Source: Sporobacter sp038405045
Lineage (GTDB): Bacteria; Bacillota; Clostridia; Oscillospirales; Oscillospiraceae
Direction of reading: 5' to 3'
Length of the DNA: 64,000 nt
NCBI GenBank assembly: GCA_038405045.1
Contig: JBBZIV010000001.1
Span: 1,165,767 to 1,229,766 of the forward strand
This document shows positions 8,161-16,225 of this stretch, one piece after another (position 1 is the first letter of the stretch; every line of letters starts with the position of its first letter). The notes under the pieces are model-generated. The model was not told the origin of the DNA. It ran no database searches and saw nothing but the letters and a program-made list of their open reading frames with translations. Made by a program: the position numbers and the translations under genes.

Positions 8161-8946
8161 ATGAATATTTTCCTGCTGCTTGGTCTTTTGATCGGCTTCG
8201 GCGGTGTGATCTATGGTTATATCGGCGATGAAGGCGTTTTGTCGGCGCTTTTGAAGCCGACGGCAGCCAGCATCGTTTTCGGCGGCACAATCGGTTTTGT
8301 CCTGCTGTCGTTTCCGCTGACCTATCTCAAGCAGCTACCAAAAGCCCTGAAAATGATTTTATTTCGGAAAAAAAAGAATTACGCCCAAGTTATTGACCTG
8401 CTTTACGGCCTTGCCAACGTCGCCCGGCGCGACGGCATTCTCGCCATGGAGGCCGAAGCGGAAAAAGTCAACGACCCGTTTATCAAAAAGGGCCTATTAT
8501 ATGTAGCCGACGGTGTAGAGCCGGACTTTTTGAAGGAAGTCCTCGAAAACGAGATTGAGGCGAAAACACGTGAATTCGAACAGGCAGCCAAAGTGATGGA
8601 GGGCGCGGGCGGCGTCTCCCCGGCTATGGGCGTGCTCGGCACCGTTATGGGGATGGTCAGTATTTTGCGCGAAATGGGTGCCGACATGGAGGCTCTCGGT
8701 CATAAAATTGCCACCGCCTTCATCGCCACGATGTATGGCGTCGGCGCGGCAAACCTTTTATGGCTGCCGATCGGGGCGCATATCAACAACTGTGCCGACG
8801 AGGACGCGGCGTACATGGGTCTTATCGTCACGGGTCTTCTCAGCATTCTTGAGGGCGAATACCCGGCCAGAATGCGCGACAATCTGATTGCATCAATCGG
8901 CGGGCTTGAAGAAGGCAAATCAAAACCACAGGAAAAGAGTGCTTGA
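8161..8946 (+). CDS. motA: flagellar motor stator protein MotA
   Basis: Proton/sodium-channel stator subunit, 261 residues from the ATG at 8161, which has GGGAG 7 bases upstream (an ATG at 8143 has no site). Four membrane segments are arranged as expected, two near the N-terminus, then a cytoplasmic loop with torque-generating charged residues, then two more around PAMGVLGTVMGMV and ATMYGVGAANLLWLPIG. It lies 23 bases upstream of MotB. No other flagellar genes are in the window. Confidence 0.92.
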   Translation: MNIFLLLGLLIGFGGVIYGYIGDEGVLSALLKPTAASIVFGGTIGFVLLSFPLTYLKQLPKALKMILFRKKKNYAQVIDLLYGLANVARRDGILAMEAEAEKVNDPFIKKGLLYVADGVEPDFLKEVLENEIEAKTREFEQAAKVMEGAGGVSPAMGVLGTVMGMVSILREMGADMEALGHKIATAFIATMYGVGAANLLWLPIGAHINNCADEDAAYMGLIVTGLLSILEGEYPARMRDNLIASIGGLEEGKSKPQEKSA

Positions 8947-8969
8947 GAGCCGAATAACGGGGGCAAGAA

Positions 8970-9743
8970 ATGGCTAGAAACAACAAGAAGCCCAAAAAGG
9001 ATAATTCGGAACGCTGGCTTGTCACATATGCCGACCTGATGAATTTGCTGCTGATTTTATTCATTATCCTGTTCGCCGCCAGCCAGATTGACAAGGCTAA
9101 AGCCGCAAAGGTTGCCCAATCCGTCCGCAGCGGCTTCGGATATCAAGACAGCGGTGCTGGCGCTTCAGCCAGTGACGGTTCTGCAGCAGCATCCCCCGGC
9201 AGCGACCAGTATTGGTCACCGGAAGGAATTGCTTATCAGCAGTTTTATGAGGATGTTATTAAGCTGATCAAGGAAAACAATCTCACCGACATGGTTAACG
9301 TCACGATGGACGACAGAGGTGTTGTGATCTCCTTTAAAGATAATGTGCTTTATCCGAGCGGTCAGGCCAACTTAAACGCCAGTTCGCTCACACTCATTGA
9401 CAATATAGGCACACTGCTCAATCATCTGACATACTCCTTCATCCTCGTCGAGGGCCACACCGACACCGACCCGATCCACACGGCGGAATACGTTGACAAC
9501 ATGGATCTCAGCACCCAGCGTGCCGCCAACGTTTGGCGTGAGTTGATAAAAATGGGCATATCACCGACAAATACTGCTGCCATCGGCTATGGTGAATACA
9601 GGCCGATTGCCCCGAACGATACGGCGGCAAACAAGGCAAAAAACAGACGCGTCGTCATCACCATTCTCCGCAAAGAGGTTGCCGCATCCGACCAGTCCGC
9701 TTTGGAGATCAGCAATGCCGCATCCCAATCAGCTGCATCGTAA
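8970..9743 (+). CDS. motB: flagellar motor stator protein MotB
   Basis: Peptidoglycan-anchored stator subunit, 257 residues. The single N-terminal membrane helix carries the ion-binding Asp in TYADLMNLLLILF (Asp at 22). A Ser/Ala/Gly linker leads to an OmpA-like peptidoglycan-binding domain with VEGHTDTDP and NKAKNRRVVITI near the end. Order and length are normal. Followed directly by a strong terminator. Confidence 0.94.
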   Translation: MARNNKKPKKDNSERWLVTYADLMNLLLILFIILFAASQIDKAKAAKVAQSVRSGFGYQDSGAGASASDGSAAASPGSDQYWSPEGIAYQQFYEDVIKLIKENNLTDMVNVTMDDRGVVISFKDNVLYPSGQANLNASSLTLIDNIGTLLNHLTYSFILVEGHTDTDPIHTAEYVDNMDLSTQRAANVWRELIKMGISPTNTAAIGYGEYRPIAPNDTAANKAKNRRVVITILRKEVAASDQSALEISNAASQSAAS

Positions 9744-9768
9744 CGCAGTTTTGCAATCTATAAAAACA

Positions 9769-9807
9769 AAAGCGCCATGAGAGATTATCTCACGGCGCTT
9801 TTTTTGC
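9769..9807. terminator. bidirectional terminator between motB and the giant pilus-locus protein
   Basis: AGCGCC-a-TGAGA, loop GATTA, TCTCA-c-GGCGCT, with seven T on the plus side and an A-rich run on the other side that reads as a U-run for the minus-strand operon. It ends both motAB and the type IV pilus operon. Confidence 0.9.
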
Positions 9808-9809
9808 TT

Positions 9810-12800
9810 TTACGACAACTCGAACAGCTGTTGCTTTTTGATATCGATATAATCGCTGCTGGCCAACGCTTCCCCGCCGATCGTTGTCGTTACTTTTACG
9901 TAGATACGCACCGAATAGACGTTATCGTCCGTCAGAACATTGTAAACACTGTCGGGTATGAAAAATTTATAGACAAAGCCGCCCTTGATTGATGTCACGT
10001 TTGCGCCGTTGGCGTAATACGTTGTGACGCCGGTGATTGCGCGGACTTTTTGCGTTTTATCGACATCGGGGTCAATCGTGCCGGTGTTGTCGGCAATGAA
10101 ATACTGCACGGTGATCGTTTTGTTAGCGGTGTTGTTCGGGTCCGTAATTCTATAGTAGAGGGCGCGCGCCTCGTCTGATGCGCTGAGCTGGCCTTGCACC
10201 ACAGTGGAATCCGCCCCACTTGGTTTGCCCTCATCAACGAGGACGGTGACAGTACTCAGATCGCTTGTCCCGTTTGCATCTTTTTTAAAGCTGACGGTTG
10301 GCTTCTGAGACGCCGAACGGTACGCCGCAATCATGGTGTTGACAAAGAGCTTGGCTTCGTTGATGTACTGTGGGCCGATGTTGGAGCCTGTATAAAGGCT
10401 TGAATCGGACGAGTGCCCGACGCCGGAGTAAGTGACATTGCCTTTATTGTATATATAATAGGCATTGGCGCAATCGTTCGGCACATCATCATAATAATAA
10501 TTTGAATCGTTTGTCGTGCCGGACGACAGGCAATACCACACAACAATATCATCGGTGTTCATATTGATCTGAAAATACTGCTCATGCGTATTGCCGATTT
10601 GCATATAAGACCCGCCGGAGGACGTGATACTCGTGTCGGTGCCGCCGAAGGTCAGTGTGTTGACGTTATATGGGTATGTCGTAATCTGACCTTGGTTAAC
10701 TTGAGAAACTTTTGTCGTTTCACGGGTTGAATAGGTGTTTTTCGTATAGTTATATGTATTGCCGCTGCCTGCAAAGCGGATGATCGCATAGTTCGTGTAT
10801 CCCTGAAATTCCGGGACGGTTGTTGACCGGCCGCTTTTCGGCGTGAAGGCAACGCTTCTGTTAGCGGCAAGCACGGCCGTGATATCCGCCCAAGGCATTG
10901 AGGATGACACATCAACTATACTCTTAAGCGATGAATTTGTAACACCGTAGCGGTCAAGTCCAACCGCGTCGCGGATAACGGTGTTAAAATAATAGCCCCA
11001 GTCTGTGATGCCGTTGGGCAGCGTTGAGAGCGTATAGGGATTGTCGGGGTCCACGCTGTAGAGCGTCGTCTGTGGGTATGGCGCGCCGGTCGCCGGGTAC
11101 CACGTTGCCCCGCTCAGGGTATACCTGTTAGTGCTCGGGTCATAGGAACCGATAACGGCATACGAATCGGGCGCGGCGTCATTAAACAGGCACATCATGA
11201 TTTTGGAGTAAGCTGTTGCCACCATGTTATCATACTTCGTCGTCGGCTTATCGCCGTATGCGTAAGCATATGTCAGGTTTGAACATCTGTATTTAACGCC
11301 GCCTGCAAATTTCGTGAAGTTGCACGTCACGGAGGCATTCATACGGTCAGCCCGATCGTTTGTGCCATACCACCCGCTGGCGTCGCTGCAATAGACATAG
11401 ATGACGGGGGCTGTGCCGGTCGTGTTTTTAAAGTTATTATAACTGGTGGGATTTGTAATTGCGGAATAGCTGGAGCCGGACAATAGATAGATGTTGTTAC
11501 TAACGCGGGCGTTATAGTAGTCCTGCTCGTTTGCGGATGTGACGTTGGAAGACATCATCACGACATAGGTCGGGCTATATTGCCGGATGTTGGCCGGTGC
11601 CGTGGCGGACTGATCGCCATACCAAAAGATATTGCCGTTGATGCTTTTGTATTCATGCGTCGAGCTGTTCCATAAAACGTCTGTTTCCTTCAACGTTTTC
11701 GTCGTGGGATTGGCGGAGACGGCCATCGGATAATTTGACGTTGGCACCTGCGTGAGGGACGTTGTGTCATGCGTGAACAGAACGCTTTTTCCGCTTGAAA
11801 TATAGCTGACAATTGCTGAAGCGCTGTTCGAGCCGATGCCGTCATAACAATCGTTAAAGCCGATGATCAGCATATCATACTCGTTCAAATAATTTAAAAT
11901 TGCGTCGGCATTCCCCTTGGCCTCGAGCGTGTTTGTTTCAATGGCCGTGATATTGACGGCGAAATCATCAAGATCGGCAATGAGCTTGCCATAAATTCCC
12001 GTATAGTACCGCCCGTCTTTTCCCCGAAGCTGCGCATTTGTGCCGGAGGGGTTGACTGTAAGCTGCTGCTGCAGGTTCAGCTTCGACCCCGTCGTCCCCG
12101 CCTGCATAATCTGCAGCACTTTTACGGTTTGTTTGCTGCTGCCGGCTGCTATCCGCGTGAAGCCCTGCTGGGAGGCGTGAATCTGATCGGCGCCGTTTTT
12201 GACAACCTCCAGCTTCCACGGGATAATGCCGACCGTACCGGTTGACATTTGGCGCGTGACACTGTAGGCGACGTTTGCCGACAGGGCGTAATACTCGTTG
12301 CCGCTTCCGTCCGTCATCGGGAGAATGAGGGCGGCGTCCGCCTGGCGGTGCACCTCAATATCACCGAGCTCTTCATTGGCGGCAAATCGGCCGTCAGCAT
12401 TGAGGTCCATAAACAAGCGGCAGTCATACGTCGTTGTCACGGGCGTTGAATCGGTAATGTTATTGATTGTAAAGTCGTATCGGAGGTAGTAATAGCCATC
12501 ATTCGGGTTGGGCGTCATTGTCTCTGTGCCGGTATAGGCAATCGGTTTCGTCGTCAGCGTGATAGACGGTTTAGAGACGTTTAAGTACTTGATGACGGTA
12601 GAGGTGTTATTGGCCGCGTCATCCTGCTTTAACACGTTGGCAAAGGCCCCGTAGACGCCTGATACGGCCTGATACATATAGGAACTGTTGTCGACCTTGG
12701 CTGTGTTGATAGCGCCATTTGAGACAAAGCCATTTGCCAGAATAAGAGGATAGCCTGCCTGCGCATATTTTTGCAGCGCCGTCACGGCTGTACTCGAAAT

Positions 12801-14990
12801 ATCGTTACCGGAAAAGCGGAAGAGATTGGCGTTCGTCCCCGTTCCGTTGTTGATGGCCTTCGTGCCGTTGACGAAGACGTAATCCTGCGCGCGGATACCG
12901 GCAAGCTCGATATTGCCGTAATATTTATCACCGATATTCGAGTAGATCAGGCCGTTCATGGCAGTATCATTATACACCGTGTTGCCGCCGGACGTGTTGA
13001 GCATCTCCGTTGACATGCCGATATAGATCATGTCATACGTCTCGTTAATATCCGTAATTTTACCGGCGAATTCCGCCGTCGTCATATGATCAATGGTGAT
13101 ATTCTCCGCCGGGAGCGTATTGTTGATCCACGCCCGCACCATGTCTGTCGTCAACCAGGACGAGGCCGTCACTTTTGCCGGCTCCAGGTCAAGCACGCGG
13201 ATGGCCGTCTTCGCGTTCATGATGCGGCGGCCTTTATAGTTGATAATATGGCGCAAGCTGGCCGAGACGGTTACGGTCTCCGGCAACAGCGTTGTTTGCC
13301 CGGCAAGTTGTCGGACGAAGTTTTCGTTCGTAATCTCCGCCAGGACGGCCGAAAAGCCACTTGAGACGACAGCCGATGCATATGCGGCGTTAAACAGTGG
13401 TGTTTCAAGCAGCGTCACGTTATCCGGATTGGCAAGTGCTGCCGTGTTAAAGGCGTCAAAGCAGTAAACGTTGTTGTTGACAAAGGTTTTGTCTTGGTCG
13501 GCTGCGACATAAGAGAGCTTAGCCCAGACGGCCGCCCAGTTTGCCGTCAGCGTTGTCAGGCTTGTTGCCGACGTCTGATTAAAGCTTGTCTGCAGGCAGA
13601 GAAGACTCAGCTGCTGCATGCGGCTGAGCTGCGACAGTGGCGTGGACTGCGTCACCCCGTTAATCAGCGCGTAATCGATGATAACAGGATACTGGCACGT
13701 CGTCGTATCGCCGCTTGAATTTTGGCTGGCTGCATAATTGAAAATCTGGACGGCAACAGCGTCCGGGATATCGTTTGCTGCCGTATAGGTTGTGACGACG
13801 CCGCTTTGCGTGATATCCGTCCCTTTCGAGAGATAGATGAGCCCCGCCCCCGTGACGTCTGCTGACGTCACGTCGCTGGCCTTTTTGACCGTCACGTTGA
13901 TTGTCAGGGCTGAATAATTCATGGCGTCAAGGCCGAAGACCTGCTGCTTCATCAGATTGTTGCTCGTAAACCCCGCCTTATAATACACGTCCGGGTAATA
14001 GACGGTGTAGGAGCTGCCGCCCGATGCAGTATAGGCATAGGTGCCGCCCGTTCCGACGTAGGAAAAGCCCGTGATCGTCCGCGAAAAATAGGAGGTGCCC
14101 GACGCTGTGACGAACCCATCTTGGGGCGCGTCATCATTGTCGGTTGAATCGACGATCGCTTTATAGCTGTTGGTTCCGGGCGCGCCGGTCTGCGATGCTT
14201 CGACATAATAATACGTCTCACCGGCATCGAATCCGCCGCCGTCAACAATTTCAGCGACAGTTGCGATATGGTTGTACCGGCCTGTATCGGGATCCTGCTG
14301 ATAAACCGCTGTTTTGGACCATTTTGCCCAGTCAAGGCTGAAATTTGTCGTAATATCAAGCTCCGTGAAAACGGGGTTATAGTAGTAATCACCCGCGCCG
14401 TAGGTCGGCGTCTCCGTGTACTCAAAACGCGCGATATTCTGGTTGTACCCGCCGCCGTTAGCAAGGCTGTAATGATAGGCTGCCCTGTAAGGCCCGCCCT
14501 GCTGCGGTGAAAATGTCCCGACGAGCGTTGTCGTCTCTGGTGTGTTCAGATGGAGAACTTGCCAGTTCTGCGGGTCGTTGACGGTATAGGCCTCCGTATA
14601 GAAGCTGTGATTGACGCCGTCATAATATGAATACTGCAGTGGCGAATCATTCGTATTGCTCAAAACGCCCTTTGACTGCAGCCGTGTAAACAAAGTGTTA
14701 ACATAATTACTTCGTGCGGCAGGAGTTGTCATACCGGCAAGCAATGTCTTCCAGTTAGCTATGGGCTCCTGCCCGTCAACATAATACCCAATTGACGCCC
14801 CAGCCGTATCGGGGACGATTTCGAGAATCTTAAACGGCTGGTTCGCGGCGACAATTTCATCAATATGCTTTAAGGAGGCCGCATCAACGCTTGAGCGCGG
14901 GTCTAAAGACGCCAGCAGTGCCGCCAGCAGCAAAACTGTGACGGCAAAAACGGCGATTCGTCCCGCGCGTTTATGTTTGAGTGTAAGCAT
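9810..14990 (-). CDS. giant secreted protein at the end of the type IV pilus operon (DUF5057-like); candidate pilus-associated adhesin
   Basis: A 1726-residue protein with a Sec signal peptide at about 8-38 (Lys/Arg, hydrophobic run, ending near SVDAAS) and no LPXTG, no prepilin cleavage motif and no C-terminal membrane anchor. The body is rich in Tyr, Asn, Ser and Thr. The first mature segment has FKILEIVPD and IGYYVDGQEP, which I associate with DUF5057, a family seen next to clostridial pilus genes. Two internal segments, beginning near 591 (IRVLDLEP) and 954 (VKVLQIM), each reach a YDMIYIG or YDMLIIG core 60-110 residues later and look like repeated Rossmann/amidotransferase-like folds. 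An Ig-like part follows near the C-terminus. AAAGGAG precedes the ATG. It is last in the pilus operon, directly after two minor prepilins, so a PilY1-like tip role is plausible but inferred. Confidence 0.8.
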   Translation of the reverse strand: MLTLKHKRAGRIAVFAVTVLLLAALLASLDPRSSVDAASLKHIDEIVAANQPFKILEIVPDTAGASIGYYVDGQEPIANWKTLLAGMTTPAARSNYVNTLFTRLQSKGVLSNTNDSPLQYSYYDGVNHSFYTEAYTVNDPQNWQVLHLNTPETTTLVGTFSPQQGGPYRAAYHYSLANGGGYNQNIARFEYTETPTYGAGDYYYNPVFTELDITTNFSLDWAKWSKTAVYQQDPDTGRYNHIATVAEIVDGGGFDAGETYYYVEASQTGAPGTNSYKAIVDSTDNDDAPQDGFVTASGTSYFSRTITGFSYVGTGGTYAYTASGGSSYTVYYPDVYYKAGFTSNNLMKQQVFGLDAMNYSALTINVTVKKASDVTSADVTGAGLIYLSKGTDITQSGVVTTYTAANDIPDAVAVQIFNYAASQNSSGDTTTCQYPVIIDYALINGVTQSTPLSQLSRMQQLSLLCLQTSFNQTSATSLTTLTANWAAVWAKLSYVAADQDKTFVNNNVYCFDAFNTAALANPDNVTLLETPLFNAAYASAVVSSGFSAVLAEITNENFVRQLAGQTTLLPETVTVSASLRHIINYKGRRIMNAKTAIRVLDLEPAKVTASSWLTTDMVRAWINNTLPAENITIDHMTTAEFAGKITDINETYDMIYIGMSTEMLNTSGGNTVYNDTAMNGLIYSNIGDKYYGNIELAGIRAQDYVFVNGTKAINNGTGTNANLFRFSGNDISSTAVTALQKYAQAGYPLILANGFVSNGAINTAKVDNSSYMYQAVSGVYGAFANVLKQDDAANNTSTVIKYLNVSKPSITLTTKPIAYTGTETMTPNPNDGYYYLRYDFTINNITDSTPVTTTYDCRLFMDLNADGRFAANEELGDIEVHRQADAALILPMTDGSGNEYYALSANVAYSVTRQMSTGTVGIIPWKLEVVKNGADQIHASQQGFTRIAAGSSKQTVKVLQIMQAGTTGSKLNLQQQLTVNPSGTNAQLRGKDGRYYTGIYGKLIADLDDFAVNITAIETNTLEAKGNADAILNYLNEYDMLIIGFNDCYDGIGSNSASAIVSYISSGKSVLFTHDTTSLTQVPTSNYPMAVSANPTTKTLKETDVLWNSSTHEYKSINGNIFWYGDQSATAPANIRQYSPTYVVMMSSNVTSANEQDYYNARVSNNIYLLSGSSYSAITNPTSYNNFKNTTGTAPVIYVYCSDASGWYGTNDRADRMNASVTCNFTKFAGGVKYRCSNLTYAYAYGDKPTTKYDNMVATAYSKIMMCLFNDAAPDSYAVIGSYDPSTNRYTLSGATWYPATGAPYPQTTLYSVDPDNPYTLSTLPNGITDWGYYFNTVIRDAVGLDRYGVTNSSLKSIVDVSSSMPWADITAVLAANRSVAFTPKSGRSTTVPEFQGYTNYAIIRFAGSGNTYNYTKNTYSTRETTKVSQVNQGQITTYPYNVNTLTFGGTDTSITSSGGSYMQIGNTHEQYFQINMNTDDIVVWYCLSSGTTNDSNYYYDDVPNDCANAYYIYNKGNVTYSGVGHSSDSSLYTGSNIGPQYINEAKLFVNTMIAAYRSASQKPTVSFKKDANGTSDLSTVTVLVDEGKPSGADSTVVQGQLSASDEARALYYRITDPNNTANKTITVQYFIADNTGTIDPDVDKTQKVRAITGVTTYYANGANVTSIKGGFVYKFFIPDSVYNVLTDDNVYSVRIYVKVTTTIGGEALASSDYIDIKKQQLFELS

Positions 14991-15027
14991 GACAAGCGCT
15001 CCTTTAACTCTGGCGGCTGAAAACGGC

Positions 15028-15573
15028 TTAAAACGCGATGACTTTGGAGGCGACGATATTTCGGAAAGCGACGGTCTGGCTGCCGGTGTATGATTTGCTC
15101 CCCAGCGCGTACGAAAGGGTGACGGTGATCGATTTATTGTCCGGCGCGATATCCGCCGTTAACGACGTGACATAGCTGGACATTGGCTGTGCGCTGCCTG
15201 TCAGCGCATAAAGGTTTGGATCGTCCGTGTTAAGCGTCGTGATGCCTTCTGTTTTGTAAAACTGGAGCGTCTTGGACGAGGCGTCATAAGCAAACGCATT
15301 AACGGTATATGTCCCGTCGCTCTCGTCATTGATGAGATAGAGCCTGTCGCCCGCCGTACTGACGGCGGCAAATTCGTTGCAGTCTATAATATAATTTTCG
15401 AGCTGGCTCATCGTGTTCTGAGACTCATACTGGAGATTGATGTCGGACGAGACGGCGTTATACGTTACTGAGCCGTTTTGGATGATGAGCGTTATCATCA
15501 CCAGAAGAATCCCCAATATGGCAAACGAGACGAGCATTTCAACGAGCGTAAAGCCCTTGCGGTTTCTTTTCAT
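15028..15573 (-). CDS. minor prepilin (class III signal)
   Basis: A 181-residue type IV pilin-like protein. The prepilin site is KG^FTLVE, with Glu at position 5 of the mature form, followed by a hydrophobic helix of about 20 residues; the leader is only seven residues. The C-terminal part is beta-rich. It lies between another minor prepilin and the giant secreted protein, 37 bases from the latter. By position it is a candidate for a tip or priming complex. Which GspH/I/J equivalent it is cannot be told from sequence alone. Confidence 0.88.
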   Translation of the reverse strand: MKRNRKGFTLVEMLVSFAILGILLVMITLIIQNGSVTYNAVSSDINLQYESQNTMSQLENYIIDCNEFAAVSTAGDRLYLINDESDGTYTVNAFAYDASSKTLQFYKTEGITTLNTDDPNLYALTGSAQPMSSYVTSLTADIAPDNKSITVTLSYALGSKSYTGSQTVAFRNIVASKVIAF

Positions 15574-15595
15574 CAGAGAATCATCCTATCCCCTG

Positions 15596-16225
15596 TCATG
15601 AGAATACAAATTTGCCGGTGTCGGCGCTGAACGTCAGCGTCTTACGCGTACCCGAGCTCTGGAAGATGATTGAGGTGACCGTATCGCTCTCGTTGGGCGG
15701 CGTATACGTCGCACTGAAGAGCGTCTGCGCGAGCGACCACGACTGGCCGAGTGTTTTAAAGCTGCCGTTGGACCTGTTAAAAGCGAGCACGACGCCCGTA
15801 TTATCGAGCGGGATCTCGAGCGCCGTGTTGTTTGACGTCGTATAGAAAACGCTGACTGTTTTTTTCCCGACTTTATTGACGCTGCCGAGATCGTCCGTTT
15901 CTTGAAGCAGGACAGCCGTTGATAACGCGGCGCCTTTTTCCCAGATGTCCATATAAATGCCGTCGCTTTTTGTGTACAGATGCAGGCAGACGTCACCCGT
16001 TTTGCTCATGGTGTCCACCTTCAGCTTCGAGATGCCAGCGTACACTTCCTTCGCTGTCTGACGCATATCGAGAGCAAAAATGGCGTTGATCGACATAAAC
16101 ACAATCGTCCCGGCAACGAGAATCATCGCGACGACGACGAGAACCTCGATGAGGGTGTAGCCGCGATTTTTCAACAAATACGCCTCCCCGCTCGCCGTTT
16201 GTCTGTCCTGCGCCCTAATTCGCAT
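15596..16225 (-). CDS. minor prepilin (GspH/FimT-like)
   Basis: A 209-residue pilin-like protein with the cleavage motif RG^YTLIE and Glu5. The leader is longer than usual (about 20 residues with several charged ones). The ATG at 16225 follows GGAGGAAAA and was chosen over one at 16243. It overlaps the preceding GspK/PilX-like gene by 11 bases, and the next prepilin begins 22 bases after its stop. Confidence 0.87.
   Translation of the reverse strand: MRIRAQDRQTASGEAYLLKNRGYTLIEVLVVVAMILVAGTIVFMSINAIFALDMRQTAKEVYAGISKLKVDTMSKTGDVCLHLYTKSDGIYMDIWEKGAALSTAVLLQETDDLGSVNKVGKKTVSVFYTTSNNTALEIPLDNTGVVLAFNRSNGSFKTLGQSWSLAQTLFSATYTPPNESDTVTSIIFQSSGTRKTLTFSADTGKFVFS

Noticed and set aside
9810..14990. 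Sortase-anchored surface protein
   Set aside because: No LPXTG-like motif, hydrophobic stretch or basic tail at the C-terminus (ends QQLFELS).
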